Shown: positions 25,421-36,865 of the stretch, piece by piece
How positions within the stretch are numbered: position 1 is the stretch's first letter
Layout: the number at the start of each line of letters is the position of its first letter
Source of the DNA: Pseudomonas helmanticensis
Lineage (GTDB): Bacteria; Pseudomonadota; Gammaproteobacteria; Pseudomonadales; Pseudomonadaceae
Length of the DNA: 64,000 nucleotides
NCBI RefSeq assembly: GCF_900182985.1
Contig: NZ_FXUY01000001.1
Location: 3,720,001-3,784,000, forward strand
Direction: 5' to 3'
Position numbers and translations under genes: made by a program
The notes under the pieces: generated by a model
Databases searched by the model: none
What the model was told of the DNA's origin: nothing
What the model saw: the letters and a program-made list of their open reading frames with translations, nothing else

Positions 25421-26935
25421 GTGAACCGGCCCACGCCAGTTAAAACCGATAACTTCTTCCTGCTGATCTTCCGTGCACTGCGCCACCGCCGTGTACCGAT
25501 TGCATTGCGCATTGCCAGCCATAACGTGATCCTGGTCGCTCTGGCCCTGGTGATCTATGCCGGCGTGATGGGTTTACAATTCAAGCAGGCCATGCACCAG
25601 CAGGCCGATGCGCTGGGCGAAAGCCTGACCACGCAGACCGCGACCTCTGCCACCGAGCTGTTGGTGTCCAACGACATCCTCAGCCTCAACGTGCTGCTCA
25701 ACAACCTGACCAAGAACAAACTGGTCGCCCACGCGGCGATCTACAGCGTGGATAACCGCATCCTCGCCGAGTCCGGTCAGCGGCCCAAGCACAGCCTGCT
25801 GGGCGAAGCCGAAGGCATGTACGAGAGCAAGATCACTTTCCAGGACGTGACCGCCGGGCAACTGCGCATCAGCCTGGACATGGATCAGTTCCAGCAGCCA
25901 ATGACCATCAGCCTGCAAAGCATGGGCATTCTCAGCGGGATTCTGCTGGCGCTGTCGCTGGCCTTGAGCCTGCGCATGGGCCGCTATCTGTCGACGCCGC
26001 TGCTGCAATTGCGCGTCTGGCTGCGCAACATCGACGAATACACGCCGGGCACTGATCGCCAGGACGAGATCGGCGATCTGGCGCGCCAGTTGCACGCCAA
26101 CTACGCCCCGGAGCCCGCGCCTAAACCTGAGCCGGAACCCGAGTTCGAAGAAGAAGAGGACGACGAGCCGGAGTTCGAAGTGCGTAACCTGCGCGACCCG
26201 AGCTTCGACGAAACCCGCCCCCTGGCCGCCCAAAAGCCGGCGCCGCGCCACGTGGTCAGCACCGTTGAAGACGATGAAGACGACGACGCCTTCGCCGATC
26301 TGCGCGACGAATCCCTTGATACCGCGCCCCAGCCGGTAATCCGCAAGGCCACGCCAAGCGTGCCGCAACACAGCGCTGTGCTGGCGGTGCAATTGGGCTC
26401 GCAGGAGCAACTGCGTCGTCTGCCGCGTGCGCGTCTGGAAGAGTTGCTGGAGCGCTATCGCGATTGCCTCGATCAAGCGGCGTCGCTGTATCAGGGCGAA
26501 ATCGAAACCCTGAACGACGGCAGCACGCTGATGCTGTTCCACACCGAAGACAGCGGCGACGATTACCTGACCAACGCGATTTGCTGCGGCGAGTTGCTGC
26601 GGGCGCTGGGTCATCAGTTGCAGATCGAGGTCGCAGACAGCGGCATCACCCTGCAATTGCAACTGGGCCTGACCCTCGGTGACGAGTTGTTCGGTTTGAG
26701 CCAGATCGATCTTCTGCTGACCGATTCGGCCCAGGACGCGTTGGCCTTGTCGCAACATAGCCGCAATCTGTTGCTGGTTGAGCGCAAGATCAGTGACGAT
26801 GCGCTGATCCGCCAGCGTGCGCGGATCCGCCCGATTGCCAGTCCTGAGGGCGCTTGCTGTGTCGAGCGGTTGATGGAGCCTTATCCGTCGATGCTGGAAC
26901 GGCAGCTCGCGCGGATGCATGAACGCCGGGCGTAG
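25421..26935 (+). CDS. AhpA/YtjB family membrane protein with HAMP-like segment, GTG start
   Basis: The 504-residue protein has an N-terminal transmembrane helix (about 33-53), a periplasmic domain (about 54-160), a second helix (about 168-190) and a HAMP-like stretch (YLSTPLLQLRVWL to DEIGDLARQL). A highly acidic disordered linker (about 227-310, many Glu/Asp and Pro) precedes a cytoplasmic domain of about 160 residues that resembles a degenerate nucleotide-cyclase fold. It matches the SMP/YtjB group found next to serB. The GTG at 25421 is the only suitable start. Function unknown; a sensory role is inferred from topology. Confidence 0.78.
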   Translation: MNRPTPVKTDNFFLLIFRALRHRRVPIALRIASHNVILVALALVIYAGVMGLQFKQAMHQQADALGESLTTQTATSATELLVSNDILSLNVLLNNLTKNKLVAHAAIYSVDNRILAESGQRPKHSLLGEAEGMYESKITFQDVTAGQLRISLDMDQFQQPMTISLQSMGILSGILLALSLALSLRMGRYLSTPLLQLRVWLRNIDEYTPGTDRQDEIGDLARQLHANYAPEPAPKPEPEPEFEEEEDDEPEFEVRNLRDPSFDETRPLAAQKPAPRHVVSTVEDDEDDDAFADLRDESLDTAPQPVIRKATPSVPQHSAVLAVQLGSQEQLRRLPRARLEELLERYRDCLDQAASLYQGEIETLNDGSTLMLFHTEDSGDDYLTNAICCGELLRALGHQLQIEVADSGITLQLQLGLTLGDELFGLSQIDLLLTDSAQDALALSQHSRNLLLVERKISDDALIRQRARIRPIASPEGACCVERLMEPYPSMLERQLARMHERRA

Positions 26936-26951
26936 CCTCAAGCCCGATGTG

Positions 26952-26990
26952 AAAAAGCCCGCAGACAAGCGATTGTCTGCGGGCTTTTTT
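26952..26990 (+). terminator. Rho-independent terminator after the AhpA/YtjB-like gene
   Basis: AAAAAGCCCGCAGACAA-GCGA-TTGTCTGCGGGCTTTTTT: a long GC-rich stem with a four-base loop and a six-T tract, starting 17 bases after the stop codon. Confidence 0.95.
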
Positions 26991-27004
26991 GTTGCCTGCA
27001 CTTT

Positions 27005-27184
27005 CCCCCTCACCCTAGCCCTCTCCCAGAGGGAGAAGGGACTGATTGAGAGATATTGGAGAGCTACACCGACTTGAGCGCCCTGCTGTGAATCCATAAT
27101 CGCCAAGTTCTTTCAGGTCGATGTAGAGCGCAAGACACCTCGGTAAGTCCCCTCTCCCTCCGGGAGAGGGTTAGGGTGAGGGGC
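27005..27184. repeat. 180-base element with 22-bp terminal inverted repeats
   Basis: Left end CCCCTCACCCTAGCCCTCTC and right end GAGAGGGTTAGGGTGAGGGG match as inverted repeats of 22 bp with one mismatch, around a core with no ORF. It occupies most of the 323-base gap between two terminators. The related element at 16404-16627 shares the ends but not the core. Confidence 0.75.
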
Positions 27185-27212
27185 TTTTGATCTTTCGCGC
27201 AGAACCCCAGAC

Positions 27213-27238
27213 ACAACAAAGCCCGCACAAGGCGGGCT
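27213..27238 (-). terminator. Terminator after the PqiC-like lipoprotein gene
   Basis: On the minus strand AGCCCGCC-TTGT-GCGGGCT is followed by TTGTTGT, 20 bases past the stop codon of the gene at 27259-27975. Confidence 0.82.
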
Positions 27239-27258
27239 CTGTTTAACTCGATCCAGCG

Positions 27259-27975
27259 TTAGAAGCGGAACACTTCCATGTCCGTACGAATCGGCGAGGC
27301 CATCGGGATCTTCGGCTGCTTCTCGGCTTCCGCCGCCGGCGCTGCTGGCTTCGGTGCCGATTTACGCGGCGCTTCAGCCACTGGTGGCTGGTTGGCCAAC
27401 GGTTTCAGCGCCACCGACAATTGCTCGGCCAGACGCTGCAACAGAATCCCCTGCGCCTGTACCTGCGACGCCGTGCTGCCAGCGTGCAGCTCTTGCAGAT
27501 GGACGATGCGGTTATCGCGCACCTGACCACGACGGTCGATCAAGCGCCATTGCGCATCGAGAATCGCCGGCTGCTTCTCACCAGAGTCCAGACGGGTGAT
27601 GGTCAACAAAACCTGCACATCCGGGGTAAATCCGCTGGTGGCCGGTGCCAGCACCACACGTTGGCTGTCGAGGTGACCAGCAACCTGACGCATCAGCAAC
27701 TGATCGATATCCGACGAAAGGCTCCCTGCCCAACGACCATCGGTCGCTGCTTGCAAGCTGCCGTCCGGTTGACGTTGCAGCAAAGTCTCACGTTGCAGGT
27801 AATCAGCCACGACTACCGGGCCCAACAAAACTGCCATGCCCGCGCTTTGCGCAGGCTGAACCGGACTTCCGCTGTCCAGTTGATACAGCGACACCGGCTG
27901 GTGAACACTGCAACCCGCCAGGCCAAGAACGCCGGCGAGCAACAAAATAAGTGGAAGGCGCAGCGCAGTCATCAT
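27259..27975 (-). CDS. PqiC-like ABC-transport auxiliary lipoprotein
   Basis: The 238-residue precursor has a lipoprotein signal peptide with lipobox L19-A-G-C22, so it should be attached to the outer membrane. The mature part (SVHQPVSLYQLDSG, then GPVVVADYLQRETLLQR) matches the PqiC/YmbA family, the lipoprotein partner of PqiAB-type MCE lipid-transport systems. No pqiA or pqiB gene is adjacent. The C-terminus is Ala/Pro/Lys-rich. Two consecutive ATG codons open the gene; GGACGGG just upstream suits the second slightly better. Confidence 0.8.
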   Translation of the reverse strand: MMTALRLPLILLLAGVLGLAGCSVHQPVSLYQLDSGSPVQPAQSAGMAVLLGPVVVADYLQRETLLQRQPDGSLQAATDGRWAGSLSSDIDQLLMRQVAGHLDSQRVVLAPATSGFTPDVQVLLTITRLDSGEKQPAILDAQWRLIDRRGQVRDNRIVHLQELHAGSTASQVQAQGILLQRLAEQLSVALKPLANQPPVAEAPRKSAPKPAAPAAEAEKQPKIPMASPIRTDMEVFRF

Positions 27976-28103
27976 CCCGTCCAGGTGGCCGCCACAAGGC
28001 TGACCACAGTGAAAATACTCAATAAATATGAAGAACGCTCGGCCACGCCGGCGCTTGGAAAGGCCATATCATCCGTGAATATGCGTTCCGACTCCAGCGC
28101 CAA

Positions 28104-28140
28104 AGCGTCGATCTACGCGTTAAATCGTAGATCGAACGCT
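28104..28140 (-). terminator. Stem-loop after parC
   Basis: CGATCTACG and CGTAGATCG form a perfect 9-bp stem, extended by AGCGT/AACGCT, around the loop CGTTAAAT. It begins ten bases past the parC stop on the minus strand and is followed only by a short TTT, so termination there is plausible but weak. Confidence 0.5.
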
Positions 28141-28149
28141 CTAGGGCGC

Positions 28150-30414
28150 CTAATTGAGGTTTTCGACGAGCAGCGCATCTACCCGCTGGAAGCCCCGTGG
28201 GAGTTTATTCCCGCGACGTCCACGCTCACCTTTGTAGTGTTCGAGGTCGTCGGCTTTCAGCGACAAGGTACGTTTTCCGGCCTGCAACACCAAGGTGGCG
28301 CCTTCTGGAATGACGGCGATGTCCGTGACATATTCTTCGCGACTGGCCACACGTTCACCGGGAATACCGATGATCTTGTTGCCTTTGCCCTTACCTAATT
28401 GTGGCAGATCGCTGATTTTGAAGATCAGCAAGCGACCTTCGGTCGTCACCGAGGCCAGCCAGTTGTGCTCACGATCGGCCACTGCTCGCGGCGCGATCAC
28501 CTTGGCGTTGTTCGGCAAGCTCAACAGGGCTTTACCGGCCTTGTTCTTGGCTTGCAGGTCTTCGCCTTTGACGACAAAACCGTAACCGGCGTCGGAAGCG
28601 ATCACGTACAACGCTTCGTCTTCCGGCATCAGCACGCATTCGAACGTCGCGCCCGGTGGTGGGGTCAGACGACCGGTCAACGGTTCGCCCTGGCCACGCG
28701 CCGACGGCAGCGTATGCGCAGCAACCGAATAACTGCGTCCGGTGGAGTCAATCACCACGGCAGACTGGTTGGAGCGCCCCGCCGCCGAGGTCTTGAAGCC
28801 GTCGCCAGCCTTGTACGACAGGCCGGTGGCGTCGATTTCGTGGCCTTTGGCCGAACGAATCCAGCCCTTTTCCGACAGCACGACGGTGACTTTTTCGTTC
28901 GGTAGCAGATCGTGTTCGGTCAACGCTTTGGCTTCGCTGCGCTCGACGATTGGCGAGCGGCGGTCGTCGCCATAGGTTTCGGCGTCCTTGATCAGCTCGG
29001 TGCGCACCAGCTTCTTCAGCTTGGCTTCGCTGCCCAGCAAAGCTTGCAGCTTGGCTTGTTCCTTGAGCAGTTCGTCCTGCTCATCGCGCAGCTTCATCTC
29101 TTCCAGTCGCGCCAACTGACGCAAACGGGTGTCGAGGATGTAGTCGGCCTGGATTTCGCTGAGGGCGAAACGCTCGATCAGCTTGGCTTTCGGGTGTTCC
29201 TCGGTACGGATGATGTGGATCACTTCATCCAGGTTGAGGTAAGCGATCAACAAACCGTCCAACAGGTGCAGGCGACGTTCGACCTTGTCGAGACGAAATT
29301 GCAGGCGGCGACGCACGGTCTGCACGCGGAATTCCAGCCACTCGACCAGCAGCGCGCGCAGGTTCTTCAGCTGCGGTTTGCCATCCAGACCGATGATGTT
29401 GACGTTGACCCGGTAGGTCGACTCCAGCTCGGTGCTGGCGAACAGGTGCTGCATCAGCGCATCGTGATCAACGCGGCTGTTGACCGGAATGATGACGATG
29501 CGGCACGGGTTTTCGTGGTCGGATTCGTCGCGCAGGTCAGCGATCTGCGGAGCTTTCGACGGTTTCGCCTGCATCAGCGCGGCGATCTGCTCCAGCACCT
29601 TGGCACCGGAGACCTGGTGCGGCAGCGCGGTGACGATGATGTCGCCGTCCTCGACGTGATACACGGCGCGCATGCGCACCGAGCCCTTGCCGGTTTCGTA
29701 CATTTTCAGCAGGTCGGCACGCGGCGTGATGATTTCCGCTTCGGTCGGATAGTCCGGGCCCTGAATGTGTTCGCAGAGCTGTTCGACCGTGGCTTTCGGC
29801 TCATCAAGCAAACGCACGCAAGCGGTGGCGACTTCGCGCAGGTTGTGCGGCGGCACGTCGGTGGCCATGCCCACGGCGATGCCGGTGGTGCCGTTGAGCA
29901 GGATGTTCGGCAGACGCGCCGGCAGCACCAGCGGCTCCTGCAGGGTGCCGTCGAAGTTCGGGCCCCAGTCGGCAGTGCCCTGGCCAAGCTCGCTGAGCAG
30001 TACTTCGGAATAACGCGACAGACGCGCTTCGGTGTATCGCATGGCGGCGAAGGACTTCGGATCGTCCGGCGCACCCCAGTTACCCTGGCCGTCGACCAGC
30101 GTGTAGCGATAGCTGAACGGCTGAGCCATCAGCACCATCGCTTCGTAGCACGCCGAGTCACCGTGCGGGTGAAACTTACCGAGCACGTCACCGACGGTAC
30201 GTGCCGATTTCTTGTGCTTGGAATCAGCGTCCAGCCCCAGCTCGCTCATCGCATAAATGATGCGACGCTGTACCGGTTTCAGACCGTCGCCGATATGCGG
30301 CAGTGCACGGTCCATGATCACGTACATGGAGTAGTTGAGGTAGGCACTTTCGGTGAAGTCAGCCAGCGACCGGCGTTCTACACCGTCCAGGCTGAGATCA
30401 AGGGGATTGCTCAT
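28150..30414 (-). CDS. parC: DNA topoisomerase IV subunit A ParC
   Basis: ParC is the DNA-cleaving subunit of topoisomerase IV, which decatenates daughter chromosomes. The 754-residue protein has the catalytic tyrosine Y127 ([11 protein letters not shown]), the winged-helix and tower domains, and a C-terminal beta-pinwheel. The quinolone-determining region reads [10 protein letters not shown] with Ser87 and Glu91, the sensitive form. ATG 30414 gives [20 protein letters not shown]; a longer in-frame extension is unconserved. It lies seven bases after the retropepsin gene and is the last of a parE-to-parC series. Confidence 0.97.
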   Translation of the reverse strand: MSNPLDLSLDGVERRSLADFTESAYLNYSMYVIMDRALPHIGDGLKPVQRRIIYAMSELGLDADSKHKKSARTVGDVLGKFHPHGDSACYEAMVLMAQPFSYRYTLVDGQGNWGAPDDPKSFAAMRYTEARLSRYSEVLLSELGQGTADWGPNFDGTLQEPLVLPARLPNILLNGTTGIAVGMATDVPPHNLREVATACVRLLDEPKATVEQLCEHIQGPDYPTEAEIITPRADLLKMYETGKGSVRMRAVYHVEDGDIIVTALPHQVSGAKVLEQIAALMQAKPSKAPQIADLRDESDHENPCRIVIIPVNSRVDHDALMQHLFASTELESTYRVNVNIIGLDGKPQLKNLRALLVEWLEFRVQTVRRRLQFRLDKVERRLHLLDGLLIAYLNLDEVIHIIRTEEHPKAKLIERFALSEIQADYILDTRLRQLARLEEMKLRDEQDELLKEQAKLQALLGSEAKLKKLVRTELIKDAETYGDDRRSPIVERSEAKALTEHDLLPNEKVTVVLSEKGWIRSAKGHEIDATGLSYKAGDGFKTSAAGRSNQSAVVIDSTGRSYSVAAHTLPSARGQGEPLTGRLTPPPGATFECVLMPEDEALYVIASDAGYGFVVKGEDLQAKNKAGKALLSLPNNAKVIAPRAVADREHNWLASVTTEGRLLIFKISDLPQLGKGKGNKIIGIPGERVASREEYVTDIAVIPEGATLVLQAGKRTLSLKADDLEHYKGERGRRGNKLPRGFQRVDALLVENLN

Positions 30415-30421
30415 GCAGGCC

Positions 30422-30946
30422 TCATCGGTTCGTTGTCTGGCGCAGCAACATGGTGCCACCGCGCTGAGTAAATTCAAGTTTGTTCAGGGCGCTCATGCCG
30501 AGCAGCACCTGATCGCCATGCAGCCCCGGCGCCACCAGTGCGCGAACATCCCGCAGCACGATGTCGCCCAGTTGCAGGCGGTCGATTTTGCTCCGATAGC
30601 CCTGGCTCAGGCCGTTGGCCGTGCTCAGGGTCACACCGAAACCTTCTTCCAGCTTCAAGCGTTTGGCCAGATCCGCCGGGATCGCCACGTCAGTGGCGCC
30701 GGTGTCGAGCATGAACTCGACCGGCTCACCGTTGATCTGACCGCTGGCGACAAAATGCCCTTGAGCGTTGCCGGCCAGTTTCACTTCGATAAAACCTTCG
30801 CTCTGCTCCGAACTGACCACCACGTTCGGATTCTGCTGGCGCTGCTCCCACTGGCCGAAAAACCGCGTGGCCAGAAACAACGCCGCGCACCATGCCAGAA
30901 TCATCAGCACCCGCCCGGCGCGTTTGCCCGCAGGTTGCTGGCTCAC
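30422..30946 (-). CDS. Retropepsin-like aspartic protease, membrane anchored, GTG start
   Basis: The 174-residue protein has one N-terminal membrane helix (about 12-30) and a periplasmic aspartic-protease half-domain with [10 protein letters not shown] and the C-terminal [10 protein letters not shown], the pattern of bacterial retropepsin-like TIGR02281-type proteins, which act as homodimers. A GTG start at 30946 forms a GTGA overlap with the upstream gene's stop and has GGAG nine bases before it; the TTG five codons upstream is less likely. It corresponds to PAO1 PA4965. Substrates are unknown. Confidence 0.86.
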   Translation of the reverse strand: MSQQPAGKRAGRVLMILAWCAALFLATRFFGQWEQRQQNPNVVVSSEQSEGFIEVKLAGNAQGHFVASGQINGEPVEFMLDTGATDVAIPADLAKRLKLEEGFGVTLSTANGLSQGYRSKIDRLQLGDIVLRDVRALVAPGLHGDQVLLGMSALNKLEFTQRGGTMLLRQTTNR

Positions 30947-31931
30947 GGCTTGGCGCTCCAACCGCCATCCGGCGCTGCGAAGCGCCAGATGATCGGGCGT
31001 TTTTCGCCGTCGGCGCGGACGCCTTCATTGTTGTCGATACCGATCCACGCGCCCTGCGCATCCACCACCAATGCTTCTGCCAGACCGTAGGCCTGTGAGT
31101 ATTGGCGCTGCGGTTGCAAGGCATCTTCAGCATACGACCAGCAATGTTCGACTTTAGCCGTGACTGCATCGCGGCGGCAGATCTGGAAGGCGTTGCGCTC
31201 CAGCGTGAACAGTTTGCCGCTGAACAGTGACAGGTCGGCGAAATCACGGGTCACGGCGCGCGCCTTGGGAAACTGCGACGGCTGCATTTCGACCCCGGCT
31301 TCGCTGAGCAGCACACAAGCACCGTCACAATCCCAGACCGTTTGCTGGCGCTTGATCTTCAGCAGGCCGCGACGCTCGCGCTCGGCCGCCAGCCATAACT
31401 GATCGCCCGCCGGGTTGATCGCCAAACCTTCGAACAGCGCATTGAAGTGCAGCAACATGCCACTGGCACGGGCTTCTTTCACCAGCATCGGCGAGATTTT
31501 CAGCCATGACGCCGGGCCTTGTGGCGGCACTTGCAAAACGGCCGCATGAGCTTCGCTGACAATGAAGCGATTGCCGGCGTTGTCGCAGGTGATGCCTTCG
31601 AAGTCCAGATCGCCACCGCGAACAAATGATGCCGCCCAGGTGCGCGAACTCAAGCCCCACGGCAAGCCGCTGTCGGGCACTGGCGGGACGTCGATGTGCA
31701 CGGTTTCGGCCTGCCAGACCTGGTCGCGGGTGTCGAGACGGTAGATCTGATCGTCATCGCGATCCGACACCGTCCACAACTCGTTACCGCACAGCGCCAG
31801 GCCCGAAAGATTGCCGCCGCGCATGCCGTCGACCGGATGCTCGGCAAGCAGGCGCAACTCCTGTAACGGCTCGGCCGATACTGTCATCGCACTCAGCAGC
31901 AACGCACCCGCCAAGGCCCAGCCAAACTGCA

Positions 31932-31932
<1 letters not shown>
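30943..31932 (-). CDS. Phytase-like esterase-domain secreted protein
   Basis: A 329-residue precursor with a cleavable signal peptide (cut near SA-EP, residue 20) and a beta-propeller-like domain of the 'esterase-like activity of phytase' type, seen in GLALCGNELWTVSDRDDDQI and later FEGLAINPAGDQLWLAAERE. Family members are mostly uncharacterised; phosphatase or esterase activity is only inferred. It overlaps the parE stop by one base and the retropepsin start by four, so all four genes parE to parC look translationally linked. Confidence 0.83.
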
Positions 31933-33851
<1,919 letters not shown>

Positions 33852-33880
33852 TCAGTCATTCATGAAATAGGGGCAAGACT

Positions 33881-34489
33881 TCACAGTGCGGTGAAATCGA
33901 TTGCCTTATACAAATCGGCGCCAATGCCGGCAAAACTCAGCAACGCCGGCAACTGCCCGACGAAACCCTGAAAACTGTGGTCGCCGCCGGCCTGAATGCG
34001 CAAGGCACAGGCCCGGTAATACTGCTGGGCGAGGCGATAATCCAGTGTTTCATCGCCGGTCTGCAACCAGACCTGATAGCGCTGGGCATCCTGAGGCGCC
34101 GGCACTTCCAGTTCGGCCAGGGCCGTGACGTGGTCGTGGGTCAATTCCCAGGTTTCATCGGTATACAGGTTTTTCTGCGTGCCCAGATAGCCGTCGAACA
34201 TCCGGTGCGGGCTGACCGCCGGGTTGACCAGCAGGGCTTTCAGGCCATGGCGTTCGGCAAGGTGAGTCGCATAGTAGCCGCCGAGTGAACTTCCCACCAG
34301 CAATGGGCTGCCCAGCTCGGCGATTGCCTGCTCCAGCTGACCGATGGCTTCGCGCGGATGGTGATGCAGCGCCGGCACCCGCAATTGCTCGCTCAAACCC
34401 AGCCGCTCCATCACCGCGACCAGCTGACAGGCCTTTTTGGAGGCCGGGGCGCTGTTGAAACCGTGGATATAGAGGATCGAACCGGACAT
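33881..34489 (-). CDS. yqiA: YqiA/YcfP family alpha/beta hydrolase (esterase)
   Basis: The 202-residue protein starts MSGSILYIHGFNSAPASKKA and has the nucleophile elbow GSSLGG, an acid residue near GDETLDY and the catalytic His in GGDHSFQGF, a complete Ser-Asp-His triad of the YqiA esterase family. Physiological substrate unknown. ATG 34489 is preceded by GGAGC at 4 bases. The cpdA-yqiA-parE order is shared with many gammaproteobacteria. Confidence 0.92.
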   Translation of the reverse strand: MSGSILYIHGFNSAPASKKACQLVAVMERLGLSEQLRVPALHHHPREAIGQLEQAIAELGSPLLVGSSLGGYYATHLAERHGLKALLVNPAVSPHRMFDGYLGTQKNLYTDETWELTHDHVTALAELEVPAPQDAQRYQVWLQTGDETLDYRLAQQYYRACALRIQAGGDHSFQGFVGQLPALLSFAGIGADLYKAIDFTAL

Positions 34490-34575
34490 TTGAGCTCCCT
34501 GAGTGTCGGCCAAAGATAGCGGAGTTTACAGGGAGTCAGGGCAGGATGGGCCATCCAAATGATGCCCGCCTGCAT

Positions 34576-34657
34576 CCTGTAGGAGCTGCCGAAGGCTGCG
34601 ATCTTTTGATTCTGTTTTTAAAATCAAAAGATCGCAGCCTGCGGCAGCTCCTACAGG
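34576..34657. repeat. REP doublet (REPIN) 5, heads outward
   Basis: CCTGTAGGAGCTGCCGAAGG ... GATCTTTTGATT, a TGTTTTTAA spacer, then AATCAAAAGATCGCAGCC ... CTCCTACAGG. It lies between the cpdA stop and the yqiA start on the same strand, so it may separate or attenuate the two. Confidence 0.92.
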
Positions 34658-34662
34658 GATTA

Positions 34663-35478
34663 TCAATAGCCGTTGGAGCCGTAGTCGACGGTGAAGGCGA
34701 AATTGATGACGCGTTCGACGCCAGTTTCCAGCCGCCCATCCGGCAACAACCTTAACCACCGATACCCCGGTGCCTGCTCTCCCACTTTGAAGTCCTCACT
34801 GCCCGGCTCGAACTGAATGCACGTCGAAGGCGAAGCCATCAGGCGCACGCCATTGCGCTCGCGATCAATCTCTTGATGCACATGTCCCCACAGCACCGCG
34901 CGGGCCTGTGGAAAACGATCCAGCACCTCGAAAAACGCTTCAGGATTGCGCAAGCCGATCGGCTCCATCCATGCGCAGCCGATCGACACCGGATGATGAT
35001 GGAAGCACACCAGATGATGACGCTCCGGCGCTTCGCTCAGCGAACGGGCCAACAGTTGCAGTTGATCGTCCTGCAAATACCCCGGCACCGAACCCGGCAC
35101 CGCCGAATCCAGTAGCGTCACCCGCCAGCTGCCGATATCGACCACCGGTTCGAGCAGCGCGCTCTGCACGGCGGCCTCGGCCATGATCATCGGTTCGTCG
35201 TGATTGCCGGGAATCCAGCGCGCCGGGGCGTCAATCTGCGCGCTCATCTGGCGAAACTGCTGATACGACTCCAGCGTGCCGTCCTGGGAAATATCCCCGG
35301 TAGCCAGAATCAGATCGATCTGCGGTTGTTGCCCCAGCACCAGCTCAATGACCTTTTGCAGGCTCTCGCGGGTATTCATGCCCAGCAGCGTACCGTCCGC
35401 TTCAGCGAACAGATGGCTGTCGGACAACTGCACCAGCAGCGCCGCATCGGCGGTGGTCAACGTGGATACGCTCGGCAA
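34663..35478 (-). CDS. cpdA: 3',5'-cyclic-AMP phosphodiesterase CpdA, TTG start
   Basis: CpdA lowers cAMP and so tunes Vfr/CRP signalling. The 271-residue protein has the metallophosphoesterase motifs DSHL, GDISQDG, GNHDEP, HHHP and GHVHQE in order. The best start is TTG 35478 with GGGAGG five bases upstream, giving LPSVSTLTTADAALLVQLSD; the in-frame codon 45 bases further up has no such site. It is followed by REP doublet 5. Confidence 0.95.
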   Translation of the reverse strand: MPSVSTLTTADAALLVQLSDSHLFAEADGTLLGMNTRESLQKVIELVLGQQPQIDLILATGDISQDGTLESYQQFRQMSAQIDAPARWIPGNHDEPMIMAEAAVQSALLEPVVDIGSWRVTLLDSAVPGSVPGYLQDDQLQLLARSLSEAPERHHLVCFHHHPVSIGCAWMEPIGLRNPEAFFEVLDRFPQARAVLWGHVHQEIDRERNGVRLMASPSTCIQFEPGSEDFKVGEQAPGYRWLRLLPDGRLETGVERVINFAFTVDYGSNGY

Positions 35479-35577
35479 GGCGTCCTCCCAAGGCAAAAGC
35501 ACGGAATCGATCGAGTGCCGCAATTATGCTGGGGGATCAGTCAAAGAGGAAACCGCCGAACCGGACGCAGTTCACAA

Positions 35578-36030
35578 CTAGCGTACGACTTCGTACTCAT
35601 GCCCCAATGCCAGGCAATGACTCAGCCATTCCCCCAGGAACAGATTGAGCTGGGCCTTTTCATCTGGCTGATGCATGGCCGCGTTCGGATAAGGATAGAT
35701 GCCGCGAAAGCGTCGTGCATGTTCGGCGCTGACCACTTCGGCCATGCGTGCGTCGTGATAGACCTGCACTTCCAGTTGCGGCACCGGCAGCCACGGCAGG
35801 CTGTGCTCCTGACGCACTTGCAACGTCGTGGTGTACGGACAGGTTTGCAGCACTTCGAGGGCCAGCACGCCGAGCATCTGCTCGCCCTGGGTCACGGCGA
35901 TGCGCCGCGCCTCCGGGTCGTTGCGCATGTCCGGGACCAGTCGCATCAGGCGCGCGTAGTTGGCCTCGCAGGCGGCTTGCAGCCCCGCGAGGTCGACTCG
36001 ATAACGATCGCGCAACTTGTTTACGACCAT
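35578..36030 (-). CDS. DUF1249 family protein (YqiB-like)
   Basis: The 150-residue protein has the Tyr/Pro-rich pattern of DUF1249/YqiB, including YHDARMAEVVSAEHARRFRG and YPNAAMHQPDEKAQLN. The function is not established; it always travels with nudF, cpdA, yqiA and parE. ATG 36030 follows GAGGGGG and overlaps the nudF stop by 10 bases, indicating coupled translation. Confidence 0.9.
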   Translation of the reverse strand: MVVNKLRDRYRVDLAGLQAACEANYARLMRLVPDMRNDPEARRIAVTQGEQMLGVLALEVLQTCPYTTTLQVRQEHSLPWLPVPQLEVQVYHDARMAEVVSAEHARRFRGIYPYPNAAMHQPDEKAQLNLFLGEWLSHCLALGHEYEVVR

Positions 36031-36638
36031 AACCCCCTCACTTCGGCGCGGTTCAGCGCCAGCCACTGCAAAGCGATGATGCTCGCCGCGTTGGCAATGC
36101 GTCCGTCGCGGACGGCCTGCAAGGCATCTTCAAAAGCCCAGACCGTGACGCGGATATCTTCTGCCTCTTCTTCCAGGCCATGCAGACCGCCAACGCCCTC
36201 GGTGCTGCAACGCCCCAGATACAAATGCACGAACTCGTTGCTGCCGCCCGGCGACGGGAAGTATTTGGTCATCGGCCAGAGGGCCTTGATGTCCAGTCCA
36301 GCTTCCTCCTGCGCCTCGCGGTGAGCAACTTCTTCCGGTTGTTCATCCTTGTCGATCAGACCAGCGACCAGTTCGACCAGCCACGGGTTGTCGGTCTTGC
36401 CCATGGCGCCAACGCGAAACTGCTCGATCAGCACCACTTCGTCGCGCTGTGGATCGTAGGGCAGCATGCACACGGCATCGTGACGGACAAACACTTCACG
36501 GTTGATCTCGCGGCTCATGCCACCGGCGAACAATTCATGGCGCAGGTGCAAACGGTCGAGCTTGTAGAAGCCCTCGTAGCAGCGTTCGCGCCGTACGACG
36601 TCGACGGTGGTCGGAATAGCATTGGCAAAATCAGTCAT
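36021..36638 (-). CDS. nudF: ADP-ribose diphosphatase NudF
   Basis: NudF hydrolyses ADP-ribose to AMP and ribose 5-phosphate. The 205-residue protein has the Nudix box GLIDKDEQPEEVAHREAQEE-AGL, with all catalytic glutamates, and the ADPRase N-terminal domain (CYEGFYKLDRLHLRHELF). ATG 36638 follows AGGATGCTC. It leads the nudF-DUF1249-cpdA-yqiA-parE series and is divergent from the lipoprotein gene at 36866 across 227 bases in which I see no other gene. Confidence 0.95.
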   Translation of the reverse strand: MTDFANAIPTTVDVVRRERCYEGFYKLDRLHLRHELFAGGMSREINREVFVRHDAVCMLPYDPQRDEVVLIEQFRVGAMGKTDNPWLVELVAGLIDKDEQPEEVAHREAQEEAGLDIKALWPMTKYFPSPGGSNEFVHLYLGRCSTEGVGGLHGLEEEAEDIRVTVWAFEDALQAVRDGRIANAASIIALQWLALNRAEVRGLWS

Positions 36639-36865
36639 GAGCATCCTCTTTACTGCACATCCATTACGAAGTTGCCGTGTGTGAATGGCAACCTCGACTT
36701 CGCGCCATCCTAACGCGCCCGAACGGTTTGATGCAGCCCCTTTACCGTCAGCGGGATGGACGGTGGCGGCGAAACGCACTCTAATTAGCTTAGTGGCGAA
36801 CTGACTGCTTCGTTGAGAGTCGAAGCGGTAACTTTTTGCCTTCCCTTGCTTTCGAAAGGACGCCC

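Noticed and set aside
30142..30170. Quinolone-resistance change in parC
   Set aside because: Ser87 and Glu91 are the sensitive residues; nothing unusual is seen in the region.
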